Counted from the first letter of the stretch, positions 28,443-37,706 are shown. The stretch: 64,000 bases of DNA from Pseudomonadales bacterium (GCA_028280345.1 JANQLY010000002.1:186001-250000), one strand, 5' to 3'. Translations and numbers: made by a program. Notes: generated by a model not told the origin, from the letters alone.

Positions 28443-29399
28443 TCAGAAAGTAACAGCACGAAGTCCAGATCCCTGTATTTTTAGTCTTAAATTACTTTTG
28501 CTCACATGAGTGTATATCTGCGTAGTGGAAATATCCTGGTGTCCTAGAAGCTTTTGCACGTAGCGGATATCAACATCATTTTCTAGCAGCTTGGATGCTG
28601 TAGTATGGCGGAACATATGGGGAGTAATATTTTTCCCAAGTTTTGCCTTGGTTGCCAGACGGCTAAAAAACAAACGAATCATCTGGGGTGATAGGGGGCT
28701 TCCTAACTTATTAACGAATAGATAACCGTGAGAAGGGGATACCTGAAGTCTACGTTCAATATAGAAATTAACCAGGTTCTTGATAGCTCTATCTGGCAGG
28801 AAAACATAACGCTCCTTATCACCCTTGCCATGAATAAAAATACTGGACTCTTTGATACTGATATCATCAAGAGAAATCTGTGTAAGTTCCGATACCCGAA
28901 TGCCGGTACTGAATAACAGCTCCATAGCTAGGAGCGTCGAGATATCGTTGATAGGGTGGCTGTCGCTAACCTGGTCCAATTGGGCTTTTGTGTATTTCGA
29001 GTTAGCCGGTAAGCCGATCTGTCGCCTCATGGTTATAAAGAGGGTTTTCAAATCGGTGTCGTTGATATTATTCGGCAACCGGGAGGGGAGCTGGATCTGG
29101 ACATTGAGCTTATGGAAGGGGTTCTCGGCGATGACCTCATCAATTTCCAACCACCGGAACATCACTTTGAGGCAGGCAATGCGGCGCTTCACCGAGGCTT
29201 TAGAGAGGCCCCTTTCATAGAGGTGCTGGATAAATTCCCGGATCAGGAACTTATCGCAGTTCTTGATGCTTTTACGTGGGCCGACGAATTTCATAAAGTC
29301 GTTTAGGTCGATCTCATAGGCTCGCAGGGTGTGCCTGGATAGTTGTTTATTATGCTGGCAATAGGTCAAAAAATGATTGGTGGCCTTTGATAGCTTCAT
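28443..29399 (-). CDS. Tyrosine site-specific recombinase (XerC/D-like)
   Basis: From ATG 29399 (AGGAGA ribosome site just upstream; a longer open frame to 29543 runs into repeat DNA) the product is 318 residues. The N-terminal SAM-like core-binding domain reads TYCQHNKQLSRHTLRAYEID. The catalytic domain is complete: STGIRVSEL (Arg, about residue 167), GKGDKERYVFL (Lys), HMFRHTTASKLL (His/Arg), LLGHQDISTTQIYTHV (His and nucleophilic Tyr, about 297). It lacks the extra insertion typical of integron integrases. It lies directly outside a pair of inverted dif-like repeats, so it is the natural candidate to recombine them, although nearby tRNA-Ser fragments also allow a role as an island integrase. 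Confidence 0.93.
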   Translation of the reverse strand: MKLSKATNHFLTYCQHNKQLSRHTLRAYEIDLNDFMKFVGPRKSIKNCDKFLIREFIQHLYERGLSKASVKRRIACLKVMFRWLEIDEVIAENPFHKLNVQIQLPSRLPNNINDTDLKTLFITMRRQIGLPANSKYTKAQLDQVSDSHPINDISTLLAMELLFSTGIRVSELTQISLDDISIKESSIFIHGKGDKERYVFLPDRAIKNLVNFYIERRLQVSPSHGYLFVNKLGSPLSPQMIRLFFSRLATKAKLGKNITPHMFRHTTASKLLENDVDIRYVQKLLGHQDISTTQIYTHVSKSNLRLKIQGSGLRAVTF

Positions 29400-29475
29400 T
29401 GTGTTCTCCTGAAATTGATACTGGTTTTGGATTGATTTGTAAGAAGTTAAAAAAATTTGGTTTTTATATGGCTGT

Positions 29476-29822
29476 GGTGGGGCAGGGATTGACTCGTCTG
29501 GCCTGAGGGCCATACTCGGGGCTTTGCCCCGTACCCAAAACACTCGCTGTGCTCATGAGGCAGACTCTCGCTAAAGCGACGCCCAAAACGCTTAATCGTG
29601 TTTTGTCGAACGGGGTTCTCATCCGTAAGTACATATATATGTAGAATTATGTAGATGTTTTTGACTGGGGTGGACTCAAACAGCCTATGGGCTTTTTTCG
29701 GGCTTCGCCCGTACCCAAAGCACTCACTGCGCTTGCGGGGCAGGCTCTCGGCAAAGCAGACGCCCAAAATGCTGGCGCATTTAGTCGAGCGGGTTATAAA
29801 CAGAATGCCTACTCGACCGGTT
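29476..29822. repeat. Two diverged tandem repeat units downstream of tRNA-Ser
   Basis: Two units of about 180 bp share a core at 29519-29617 and 29700-29794 with GTACCCAAA, CACTC, GGCAG, CTCTCG, AAAGC and CGCCCAAAA in the same order. The outer unit begins with GGTGGGGCAGGGATT (29476-29490), an exact copy of the tRNA-Ser 3' end at 29866-29880. The second begins with a weaker tRNA-like GGGGTGGACTC. No gene is supported here. The units look like duplicated tRNA tails plus trailer, or past attachment sites. Confidence 0.7.
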
Positions 29823-29860
29823 AAATAAAAAAGCACCCACAGGGGGCGCTTTTTTATTTA
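29823..29860. terminator. Intrinsic terminator of tRNA-Ser
   Basis: A long inverted repeat, AAATAAAAAAGC / GCTTTTTTATTT, surrounds a GC-rich tip and begins two bases after the encoded CCA end of tRNA-Ser. It works in both directions. Confidence 0.85.
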
Positions 29861-29861
29861 A

Positions 29862-29949
29862 TGGCGGTGGGGCAGGGATTCGAACCCTGGGAGCCTCTCG
29901 ACTCAACGGTTTTCAAGACCGCCGCTTTCGACCACTCAGCCACCCCACC
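29862..29949 (-). tRNA. tRNA-Ser(UGA)
   Basis: Read on the minus strand, the 88-nt gene has acceptor GGTGGGG paired with CCCCACC, D-arm GGCTGAGTGG, anticodon loop CTTGAAA (anticodon TGA, for UCA codons), a long class II variable arm, T-arm GGTTCGAATCC, discriminator G and an encoded CCA at the 3' end. It is the downstream gene of a short transcript whose first part is a broken tRNA copy. Confidence 0.95.
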
Positions 29950-30039
29950 TGTAACTTGTACTATCTTCCTTTTGTTTTATTCCTTTTCTGCGGCGGTCTT
30001 ACCGCCACTTGCGGTCCGGCCAACAAGCATAGCTTGTTG

Positions 30040-30104
30040 TCGTTCGACATCCCGGAAAGCGTTGCTTTCCAGACGTGAGTTCTCACCCACTCAGCCACCC
30101 CACC
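30040..30104 (-). pseudogene. Truncated tRNA-Ser copy (5' half) in the tRNA-Ser leader
   Basis: On the minus strand 30104 downward reads GGTGGGGTGGCTGAGTGG, identical to the start of tRNA-Ser(UGA). A different serine-like anticodon region, ACGTCTGGAAAGC (reads like anticodon GGA), follows; then similarity ends and no T-arm or acceptor 3' strand follows. The upstream flank is also duplicated: the sequence preceding 30104 matches that preceding 29949 over about 40 bp. It therefore looks like a decayed tandem tRNA-Ser gene. Confidence 0.6.
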
Positions 30105-30182
30105 GTGTAACTTGTATTATCTTCCTTCTGTTTTGCTTCTTTCCTACCCGACTGCTGATTCGCTATCGGCTGGAAGCCGCGC

Positions 30183-30211
30183 ATTATACAGAAATCAATG
30201 CCAGTGGTTAA
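30183..30211 (-). promoter_or_regulatory. Stable-RNA-type promoter for the tRNA-Ser transcript
   Basis: On the minus strand TTAACC, 17 bp, TATAAT, then GCGCGGC, a GC-rich discriminator as in stringently controlled tRNA promoters. The -35 overlaps the rne stop codon and lies inside a hairpin (CCAGTGG/CCACTGG, 30201-30221). Confidence 0.6.
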
Positions 30212-32964
30212 CTGCCACTGGCTTCATTTTGATCGCTGTCTGTATTTGCATCGGTGCCACTGGTGGTATCGGCTTCGCGCTTTTGACGCGGGTCGTTAAC
30301 CGGGCGGCGACGCTCTGCGGTTGGTGCAGGTTCAACCATTTCTGTTGGGCTCACCGGAGCGGGGCGTTCGATGGTTTCTGTCACGATAGCAGATGCCTGG
30401 TTTGCTTGTTTGGGTTGCAGGCGTGGATCATTAGCAGGACGTGAGGAGCGCTGTTTGGCCGGTTCTGCTTTCTCGGCAGCTGACGTTTTATCAGGAGCTT
30501 TGGCTGGTGTCGGAGCTTCAGCTGGTGGTTCTGCTCTTGACGGAGCTGGTGCCGGTTTTGATTCCGGCGTTTCAGCTGCTGGCGCAGGCGCCTCTGATTT
30601 CGGTGACTGACTTTGTGCAGCAGCTTTTTGTTGTACCTGCTGTTGATGTTCCTGAGCTGCAATATCAGCTACAGGTACAAAGCTCGGTGTCTCAAAGGTT
30701 TGCGGTGTTGGTGACTCGCTTTGGGTTTCCTGAGCAGGTGCAGCCTGTTCCTGTTGTTGGGATTGAGGTTGCTGGGTTTGCTGCTCATCCTGCGGCATGT
30801 CCTGGCGCGGACGACGTCGTTCGTTGCGTGGCTTTTTGTTGGCCGGTCGGCGCTGCGGGCGATCCTGTTGCTCGGTATTGTCGCTACCTGGTTCTGTACG
30901 TTCCTGGTTGCGCGGCTCATTGCGGTCTTTCTGACGCTTGCGGTTGCGATTATCGCGGCGTCCTTTGTTATCGCCTCTATTATCACCACCGCGGTCTCCG
31001 CGGTTGTCCTGTTGGCGATTATCATCCTGTTGGTCGCGATCTTTATTGCGGTTGCGATTATCACGGTTGCCACCGCGTCTGTTGTCCTTGTTGCCGCGCT
31101 GTTTGTTATCGCGGCTGTCACGATTATCGCTTTGTCCATCGCGACGATTGTCGTTGCCGCGGCTTTCGTTATTGCGGTTGCGGTTACGATTGCGGTTACG
31201 ATTTCTGTTGCGGTTGTCGTTGCGTCGGTTGTTGTTACTGCGTGTCTGTTGTTTCGGTTTAGGCTCGGGCTCTTTCTGCTCTTCTTCGCCGAACAGGAAT
31301 TTGGCGATACGGGCAAACAGGCCGGGCTCTTTTGTTTCTTTCTCAGGTACATCCGGGGCCCGTGTTGGCGGTGCAATGTTCTGCACAGCAGGGGTCGGAG
31401 GCGGGGGCGTATTGTTGCTTGCCGTGAGTGAATCGTCTTCGGCTTCGGTGTCAATGGTGATTTTGTAAGAAGTCTCTTCGAGTGCCTCATGATCATCACG
31501 CAGACGTTGTACTTCAAAGTGTGGTGTGACCAGCTCCTCGCTTGGAATAATTACCATACGAGTATCTGTGCGTTTTTCGATTTCGCGAATCGCATTGCGT
31601 TTCTCATTAAGCAGGAAGGTTGCTACGTTAACCGGGGCAAATGCACGGATTTCACCACTGCGCTCTTTCTGACCTTCCTCTTCCACCATGCGCAGAATGG
31701 CCAGTGCAATGGATTTGGTATCGCGGATCGTGCCCTGACCGTTACAACGAGGGCAAACCCTGCCGGAGGTTTCACCGAGTGATGGACGCAGGCGCTGGCG
31801 GGACATTTCCATCAGGCCAAAGCGTGAGATACGGCTGGTTTGCACACGGGCGCGATCGGTTTCGAGCGCGTCGCGAATACGGTTTTCAACTTCTTTCTGG
31901 TTGCGCACCGGCCCCATGTCAATAAAGTCGATCACGATCAGACCACCGATATCGCGAATACGCAGCTGACGTGCAATTTCGTCGGCGGCTTCGAGATTGG
32001 TCAGCAGAGCAGTCTCTTCAATATCGCCGCCCTTGGTGGCGCGTGAGGAGTTGATATCGATTGAAATCAATGCCTCGGTGACATCAATTACGATAGAACC
32101 ACCAGAGGGTAGTTTCACTTCACGTTCGTAGGCGGTTTCGATCTGTCCTTCGACCTGATAGCGATTAAACAGCGGAATATCGTCGTCGTAGTATTTCACC
32201 TTGTGTTGGAAATTCGGCATCACCTGGCTGATAAAAGCTTTGGCGAGTTCGTATTCCGGCTGGCTATCGACAATCACTTCACCGATGTCATCGCGCAGGT
32301 AATCACGGATCGCGCGGATAATCACGTTGCTTTCGCGGAACAGGAAGTAGGGTGCCTTGCAGTTGTTCGCTTCTGTTTCAATCGATTCCCACAGGTGCAG
32401 CAGGTATTCGAGATCCCATTGCAGTTCTTCCGGTGCGCGGCCAATACCGGCGGTGCGCACAATCACGCCCATGCCAGAGGGAATGTCCAGATGACTCATC
32501 GCTTCCTTGAGCTGGGTGCGCTCCTCACCTTCGATACGACGGGAAATACCGCCGGCACGCGGGTTATTTGGCATCAGTACAAGGTAGCGGCCAGCGAGAC
32601 TGATAAAGGTTGTCAGCGCTGCACCTTTATTGCCGCGTTCTTCCTTGTCGACCTGAACGATAACCTCGGTGCCGGCTTTAACATCTTTGATATTAAAACG
32701 GTTTTCACCGGGCTTGCGGTCAAAATATTCGCGGGCAATTTCCTTAAGGGGTAGAAAGCCGTGGCGGGCACCTTCGCTGGTGTCATATTCAACAAAGGCC
32801 GCTTCGAGGCTCGGCTCAATGCGGGTAATTTTCCCTTTGTAAATATTGGCTTTCTTTTGTTCCCGATTGCGGTTCTCGATATCGAGGTCGTAAAGTCGTT
32901 GTCCATCGACGAGGGCAACGCGCAACTCTTCTGCTTGAGTTGCATTAATTAGCATACGTTTCAT
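30208..32964 (-). CDS. rne: Ribonuclease E
   Basis: RNase E is the endonuclease and scaffold of the RNA degradosome. The 918-residue product opens [20 protein letters not shown]. It then has the S1 domain (about 35-120), the 5'-sensor/RNase-H-like parts, the DNase-I-like catalytic part with DINSS and VIDFIDM (the two catalytic Asp), the zinc-link CPRCNGQG, and the small domain. From about 520 the tail is low-complexity: an Arg/Asn/Asp-rich block (about 565-720) for RNA binding, then Gln- and Pro/Ala-rich blocks ending QNEASGS, presumably the partner-binding scaffold. A GGAAGAG ribosome site precedes ATG 32964. The upstream order rne–rluC–HAD–peptidase (divergent) is that of Pseudomonas. Confidence 0.97.
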   Translation of the reverse strand: MKRMLINATQAEELRVALVDGQRLYDLDIENRNREQKKANIYKGKITRIEPSLEAAFVEYDTSEGARHGFLPLKEIAREYFDRKPGENRFNIKDVKAGTEVIVQVDKEERGNKGAALTTFISLAGRYLVLMPNNPRAGGISRRIEGEERTQLKEAMSHLDIPSGMGVIVRTAGIGRAPEELQWDLEYLLHLWESIETEANNCKAPYFLFRESNVIIRAIRDYLRDDIGEVIVDSQPEYELAKAFISQVMPNFQHKVKYYDDDIPLFNRYQVEGQIETAYEREVKLPSGGSIVIDVTEALISIDINSSRATKGGDIEETALLTNLEAADEIARQLRIRDIGGLIVIDFIDMGPVRNQKEVENRIRDALETDRARVQTSRISRFGLMEMSRQRLRPSLGETSGRVCPRCNGQGTIRDTKSIALAILRMVEEEGQKERSGEIRAFAPVNVATFLLNEKRNAIREIEKRTDTRMVIIPSEELVTPHFEVQRLRDDHEALEETSYKITIDTEAEDDSLTASNNTPPPPTPAVQNIAPPTRAPDVPEKETKEPGLFARIAKFLFGEEEQKEPEPKPKQQTRSNNNRRNDNRNRNRNRNRNRNRNNESRGNDNRRDGQSDNRDSRDNKQRGNKDNRRGGNRDNRNRNKDRDQQDDNRQQDNRGDRGGDNRGDNKGRRDNRNRKRQKDRNEPRNQERTEPGSDNTEQQDRPQRRPANKKPRNERRRPRQDMPQDEQQTQQPQSQQQEQAAPAQETQSESPTPQTFETPSFVPVADIAAQEHQQQVQQKAAAQSQSPKSEAPAPAAETPESKPAPAPSRAEPPAEAPTPAKAPDKTSAAEKAEPAKQRSSRPANDPRLQPKQANQASAIVTETIERPAPVSPTEMVEPAPTAERRRPVNDPRQKREADTTSGTDANTDSDQNEASGS

Positions 32965-33694
32965 GTAACTCTTCCACGTAGGTATCGCGGAACATCGAGA
33001 AGGCGGGAGGAAATATCAGACGGAACAATAAACCGGGTCCGTGCTGTTGGAACTTCAGGCAGGCTGGCATTTGATTTATGCCGGCTGGTATATATTGCTT
33101 TGCTACAGCCAAGTAAAACCCACCTGGTGCTGTAAACTGCTGTTTCCTCGGGTGGTGCGGTTTTGCTGCAACCACCGGGTACATTTATACCTGTGCCCTG
33201 TACCTGATTGTCCTGTTGTGACTTTCGTCTTTCCTGCCAGTGACTGGCTAAACTCTTTACTTTATTACCTTGGTTACCTTGATAACCCGCTTGCCGTACT
33301 TGTGCCATTACATGTAATGACTGGCAAACAATGCCGGGCGTCCTTGCGTGGACTGCCCTGGGTAAACTTAATTCGTTTCCAGCTATTCTCTCGCTTGCGA
33401 TACGGTTTTACATCGGTACTGCGGAGGCTTGTATTCAGCCTAGGCAGGTACCACCATTTTCCGGTCTGGCGGTAATGGCAGGGGCTCCTGGCCCGAGTGC
33501 GTATGTTGCAGCTGCCCATTACGCTATGTTTCCAGACTGGCTGTTCTGGCGCACACTCTTTAATTAACAGGGCGCATTAACAGTAGCGGCACTATAGCAG
33601 CTTCCGGGCCAGAATCAACCACAGGAAAGCTCATCGGCGAATTAAATTGTGTTTCTAAGTTCTTAAAAAACAAGGAAATTGCTATTATGCGCCC
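32965..33694. promoter_or_regulatory. Long rne–rluC divergent intergenic region (rne leader)
   Basis: About 730 bp without a supported gene; open frames here lack ribosome sites and family similarity. In known gammaproteobacteria rne has a long 5' leader whose hairpins mediate autoregulation by RNase E, and this gap is the right size and position. On the plus strand an extended -10-like TGCTATTAT at 33680-33688 may serve rluC, which would then have a very short leader. I did not resolve individual hairpins. Confidence 0.5.
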
Positions 33695-34687
33695 ATGTCT
33701 GCCACTCGTTCCCCCAACTCTGCACCCGCTGGTAAAGGTGTCCATCACGTCGAAGTCGACGAGGGCTACAGCGGTCAAAGAATAGACAATTTTTTGCATA
33801 ATTATCTGCACGGTAGTCCCCGCGCCCTGATTTATCGCATTCTGCGCAAGGGGGAGGTCAGGGTGAACCGCGGTCGTGTCAGGCCTGAATACCGCCTACA
33901 GAGTGGGGATATTGTGCGAATTCCCCCGGTCAGGCTACCGGAACGCTCTGCGCCGCAACAGGCGGGTAAGAAGTTACTGGCATCCCTTGAAGCGGCCGTG
34001 CTGTTTGAAAATAACGATCTGCTGGTGCTCAATAAACCGGCCGGTATGGCGGTACACGGAGGTAGCGGTATTAATCTTGGCTTAATTGAGGCTTTGAGGC
34101 AATCCCGGCCCCGGGAAAAACAGCTTGAGCTGGTACATCGCCTTGACCGTGACACCTCGGGGTGTTTGCTGGTGGCCAAAAAGCGCAGTGCGCTGCGTTT
34201 TTTACAGGATGCGCTGCGTGAGCATCGTATTTCAAAGCATTACCAGGCATTAGTGATTGGCCGCTGGCCAAAACGTAAAACAGTAGTGGACGCCCCGCTG
34301 CATAAATTCCACCTTGCTTCTGGTGAGCGCATGGTCAAAGTGAGTGAAGAAGGCAAACGCTCGCGCACCGAGTTTGCAATTCTCGAACGCTACGAGGGCT
34401 GCACACTCGTGGAAGCCAGACCGATCACTGGACGTACCCACCAGATTCGGGTTCATGCACAATCCGTCGGTTGTCCGCTGGTGGGTGACGAAAAGTACAA
34501 CCGTGACGAGATCAATGCGCAGATGAAGGCGCAAGGCTTTGAGCGACTGTTTTTACATGCGGCCAGACTCACATTCCCGTTACCGCCTGGAGTGGATGGC
34601 AATGACTCGGGGAGATTAAAAACTGTTGATGCGCCATTGCCTGACGATCTTGCCGACCCCTTGTCGCATTTGGCGCCGCTGAATTAA
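33695..34687 (+). CDS. rluC: 23S rRNA pseudouridine synthase RluC
   Basis: RluC converts uridines 955, 2504 and 2580 of 23S rRNA (E. coli numbering) to pseudouridine. The 330-residue protein has an N-terminal S4 RNA-binding domain (GQRIDNFLHNYLHGSPRALI, then ILRKGEVRVNRGRVRPEYRL) and the RluA-type catalytic domain, with HRLDRDTSG holding the catalytic Asp151 and GRTHQIRVH further on. Position beside rne, divergent, supports RluC rather than RluA or RluD. A HAD phosphatase gene follows after 16 bp and is probably co-transcribed. Confidence 0.95.
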   Translation: MSATRSPNSAPAGKGVHHVEVDEGYSGQRIDNFLHNYLHGSPRALIYRILRKGEVRVNRGRVRPEYRLQSGDIVRIPPVRLPERSAPQQAGKKLLASLEAAVLFENNDLLVLNKPAGMAVHGGSGINLGLIEALRQSRPREKQLELVHRLDRDTSGCLLVAKKRSALRFLQDALREHRISKHYQALVIGRWPKRKTVVDAPLHKFHLASGERMVKVSEEGKRSRTEFAILERYEGCTLVEARPITGRTHQIRVHAQSVGCPLVGDEKYNRDEINAQMKAQGFERLFLHAARLTFPLPPGVDGNDSGRLKTVDAPLPDDLADPLSHLAPLN

Positions 34688-34703
34688 ACCACAGGAAACG
34701 CTT

Positions 34704-35360
34704 GTGTTACTGATTTTTGACTGGGACGGAACGCTGATTAACTCCGCCGATAAAATTACCGGGTGTATGCAACAGGCAGCGCGTGATCTGGGCCTGCCGG
34801 ATTTATCCGCTAAATCGGTACGCCAGATTATCGGTCTTGGCCTGCCCGAAGCGATCCTCACCCTGTTCCCTGATATTGATGCAGAAGTGCAGGTGCAGTT
34901 CAGGGATTTGTATGCAAAGTATTTTGTTGAAGCAGATCAGACACCCTGTCCGTTTTTTCCAGGGGTAATGGATACGCTCGAGACATTGCGCAGCCATGAC
35001 CATCAACTGGCGGTGGCGACTGGTAAAAGCCGTCGCGGTTTAAACCGTGTGCTCAAGAATCTTGAGCTTGATGCGTTTTTTCACAGTTCGCGCTGTGCTG
35101 ATGAAACCGCCTCCAAGCCTCACCCGAAAATGCTGCTGGAACTGCTTGGGGAATTTGACTGTCAACCGGAACAGGCGCTTATGGTGGGAGATACCAGTTA
35201 TGATCTGGAAATGGCTCAGGCGGCAAATGTTGCATCGGTTGCGGTGAGCTACGGTGCGCATGCGACAGAAAATCTGGCACAATACTCGCCGCTTCGCTTT
35301 CTGGATGAGTTTGTAGAAATGCTGGATATTGTGGCAGAACAGCAAGCCCAAAGTGCTTGA
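34704..35360 (+). CDS. HAD-superfamily hydrolase (phosphoglycolate phosphatase-like)
   Basis: The 218-residue protein starts at GTG 34704 with AGGAAA upstream. HAD motif I is DWDGT (Asp6, Asp8 for nucleophile and acid), motif II is VATGKS, the lysine lies in the SKPHPKML region, and motif IV is MVGDTSYDLEMA. A helical cap lies between motifs I and II, which is subfamily IA, as in Gph and relatives. The orthologous gene between rluC and the S49 peptidase in Pseudomonas is annotated only as a HAD hydrolase; the natural substrate is not known. Confidence 0.9.
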   Translation: MLLIFDWDGTLINSADKITGCMQQAARDLGLPDLSAKSVRQIIGLGLPEAILTLFPDIDAEVQVQFRDLYAKYFVEADQTPCPFFPGVMDTLETLRSHDHQLAVATGKSRRGLNRVLKNLELDAFFHSSRCADETASKPHPKMLLELLGEFDCQPEQALMVGDTSYDLEMAQAANVASVAVSYGAHATENLAQYSPLRFLDEFVEMLDIVAEQQAQSA

Positions 35361-35407
35361 TAAATATGACTGGTACTTGAAACAGAAAATCGTAAAAGGT
35401 AGTTTTT

Positions 35408-36415
35408 GTGAAAAGCTTGATTGATAAATTACTTGGCAGAGACACTGACGACAGTGTTATGACAGAGCCGGGCAGTGAGGGTAAGGAGCAGTGGATTTTG
35501 CTGGAGAAAGTTGTTGGCGATGCGTTTGTTGAGCAGAAACGTGCGCGCCAGTGGGGCATCTTTTTCAAATTGTTGACCTTCGCCTATCTGTTTTTTGGCG
35601 TATTGATTTTTTATCAGGCAAGCGGTCGTTCAGTGCCTTCCAGTACAGATGGACATACCGCCATTATCAGTTTAAAAGGTGTGATCAAGGAAGATACTCA
35701 GGCCAATGCAAATACCTTTGCAACAGGTTTGCGCCGTGCCTATGAAGATGAAAATACCAAAGCCATTATTATTGCGATCAATAGCCCCGGTGGTAGTCCG
35801 GTGCAATCGGACTATATGTTTAATGAAATCAAGCGTCTGAAAGACAAGCATCCGGATATTAAAGTCTATGCGGTGGTTAGTGATATTGCCGCATCCGGCG
35901 GCTATTATGTCGCTGCCGCGGCGGATGAAATTTATGCGAATCAGGCAAGCCTTGTCGGTTCTATCGGCGTGACTTCGGCGGGATTTGGTTTTGTCGAAGC
36001 GATTGAAAAGCTTGGCATTGAACGTCGTGACTATACCGCTGGTGAAAACAAAAGCTTTCTCGATCCGTTTCAACCGAGCAAGCCGGAACAGGTCAGGTTC
36101 TGGCAGACTGTTTTGGCAAGTACCCATGAGCGTTTTATTAACCGCGTGAAAGAAGGACGCGGTGATCGCCTCGGCGACTATCCGGATATGTTCAGCGGTC
36201 TGATCTGGAATGGCGAGCAGGCATTGGAGATGGGGTTAATTGATGGCTTTGCGAGTGCCGGTCAGGTAGCGCGCGATATTGCCGGTGTGGAAGAAATGCG
36301 TGACTTTACGGTGAAGAAAACACCACTTGAAGAATTGCTCGGTGGTATGGGTACCCAGGTAGGCAAGGGTATGGCTGAGTACTGGCACGGTGAAGCCTTG
36401 AAGATGGAGTTTTAA
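35408..36415 (+). CDS. S49 family membrane peptidase (SppA/SohB-like)
   Basis: The 335-residue protein starts at GTG 35408. A cytoplasmic N-terminus of about 45 residues precedes one membrane span (about 50-70, LLTFAYLFFGVLIFY), and the protease domain lies in the periplasm. Signature elements are INSPGGSP, the nucleophile in DIAASGGYYVAAAADEIYA (Ser163), and GSIGVTSAGFGFVEAIEKLG. It is the short single-domain form, thought to degrade cleaved signal peptides or membrane fragments. It is the last gene of the rluC–HAD–S49 group. In Pseudomonas maf follows, but here a convergent TSP3 protein gene overlaps its stop by 4 bp. Confidence 0.92.
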   Translation: MKSLIDKLLGRDTDDSVMTEPGSEGKEQWILLEKVVGDAFVEQKRARQWGIFFKLLTFAYLFFGVLIFYQASGRSVPSSTDGHTAIISLKGVIKEDTQANANTFATGLRRAYEDENTKAIIIAINSPGGSPVQSDYMFNEIKRLKDKHPDIKVYAVVSDIAASGGYYVAAAADEIYANQASLVGSIGVTSAGFGFVEAIEKLGIERRDYTAGENKSFLDPFQPSKPEQVRFWQTVLASTHERFINRVKEGRGDRLGDYPDMFSGLIWNGEQALEMGLIDGFASAGQVARDIAGVEEMRDFTVKKTPLEELLGGMGTQVGKGMAEYWHGEALKMEF

Positions 36416-37467
36416 TAAGAAACTTCCTGGAGATTTCCTTTATAGGTTTCATCCAGAGGAAGTGTAGAGTCTTCTGGGTCGGCAGGGTTCATGCTTTTAT
36501 CAAATTCGGTTTGGTTGGGGATGCCATCACCGTCTGTGTCTTCGCCATTATCGTCAAGTCCATCCTGATCTGTATCTGAAGAAGATGGGTTCAATCCCAT
36601 TATCGTTTCGACAATATCACTGAGTCCATCATCGTCATTATCGCGGTACGCATTTGTTTCATCGCAATTGTTATCCACGTTATAAATTAAGGGGCAATTA
36701 TCAACGGCATTTTCAATACCGTCTGCATCGCTGTCAAAGAAAACTCCGTTTGGTGTTGCATCAATACTCTCAAAGGAGATGTTCCAGACGGGATTACTAT
36801 ATTGTGTATTTAATATTATATTTTCAGTTTTGTAGCGATAACAATAAACGCCATTACCGCTTAAGTAACAAAGCTTGTTACCATCAATACTATCGTCAAG
36901 ACTGCCATTGTTGCCGGCATAGCCATGTGCCTGGACAGGAAAGCCGGAGAGAAAACTGAGAACGAGTCCATCGCCCAGAATATCGTAAGGCCCAAGAGTT
37001 TCTGTTTCTGAATGAGAGGTGAGTGAGCCGTTAATATCCAGATAAATAGATGAATTTCTTAGTTCTATAGATATAGTGATAGTGCCATCTATCCATTCGG
37101 TATCTCCTGGGCCGTTCTGGTTACTAAAAGTATTTGTGGCGCGATATAGATTGCTTTCAGTAAAGACAGAATTCCCCGGCACATTCTCACCATCACAGTG
37201 AATGCCGGAGTCGCTTTTGACACAAATCCAGGCATGACCCATAGCTATACCATAATCTGCAATATGGGGGTTTCTGTCATGCAATAACTCCCAGTTATCG
37301 GGTAGGAAATCGCTATCACTATCCTGATCGGCTACTGTGCCACCAGGGGGTGAGTCACCCTCGTCGGGACACAGTGCACATAGACCCGCTTGCGCTGAAT
37401 ATGAAAATGTTAAACAGCTGAGCATGAATATAACGAAAGCGTATTTTGTGTTTATTTTCAGAGACAT
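36412..37467 (-). CDS. Exported TSP3-type calcium-binding repeat protein
   Basis: The 351-residue protein has a signal peptide ending at SAQA before GLCALCPDEG. The N-terminal part has DQDSDSDFLPDNWELLHDRN, a thrombospondin-3-like DxDxD loop. A middle domain with several cysteines (HAWICVKSDSGIHCDG, CYLSGNGVYCYRY) resembles the Cys-containing segments preceding the RCC1 repeats of the giant RHS protein. The C-terminal third returns to TSP3 loops (DSDADGIENAVDNCP, DNDDDGLSDIVET, DTDQDGLDDNGEDTDGDGIP). Such loops bind calcium in surface proteins. Function unknown; it may be secreted or anchored at the surface. It converges on the S49 peptidase gene with a 4-bp overlap. Confidence 0.75.
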   Translation of the reverse strand: MSLKINTKYAFVIFMLSCLTFSYSAQAGLCALCPDEGDSPPGGTVADQDSDSDFLPDNWELLHDRNPHIADYGIAMGHAWICVKSDSGIHCDGENVPGNSVFTESNLYRATNTFSNQNGPGDTEWIDGTITISIELRNSSIYLDINGSLTSHSETETLGPYDILGDGLVLSFLSGFPVQAHGYAGNNGSLDDSIDGNKLCYLSGNGVYCYRYKTENIILNTQYSNPVWNISFESIDATPNGVFFDSDADGIENAVDNCPLIYNVDNNCDETNAYRDNDDDGLSDIVETIMGLNPSSSDTDQDGLDDNGEDTDGDGIPNQTEFDKSMNPADPEDSTLPLDETYKGNLQEVSY

Positions 37468-37645
37468 ATCTTTAAAGAGTTCAATGGTATTTATTTACCT
37501 GGTAAATAACCCTTTCAGGTGATTTTTTGTCATGCTTTCTTACTTTTAGCTGTGTTAAAGCTTTGTGACAGGGTTATAAGTAGCTTGATTTTACAGGAAT
37601 GGTAGCTTGTGGCCAATATGCAGGATTAGACTATGAGCTAACAGG

Positions 37646-37683
37646 AAAATAAAAAAGGGGTGGTTGCCAGTGCAACTACCCCT
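37646..37683 (-). terminator. Intrinsic terminator of the mutase gene
   Basis: On the minus strand AGGGGTAGTTGC, loop, GCAACCACCCCT (one G-U pair), then TTTTTTATTTT, 24 bp after the mutase stop codon. Confidence 0.85.
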
Positions 37684-37706
37684 GAAAATTCGGAAAAAAG
37701 TAAAAA

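Noticed and set aside
21640..29543. Integron cassette array with attC sites
   Set aside because: The GTAGG/GTCTCT repeats lack RYYYAAC/GTTRRRY ends and the attC two-stem layout, and the recombinase lacks the integron-specific insertion.
29400..29543. Upstream extension of the tyrosine recombinase
   Set aside because: It runs into the tRNA-tail repeat; ATG 29399 has a good AGGAGA ribosome site and gives the usual recombinase length.
7609..29950. Prophage
   Set aside because: No capsid, tail, terminase or lysis genes are present; only recombinase-type functions and accessory genes.
30441..31468. Long open frames on the plus strand opposite the RNase E tail
   Set aside because: They arise from the low-complexity Arg/Asn/Gln codons of rne read backwards; composition is extreme, no ribosome sites, and rne is certain.
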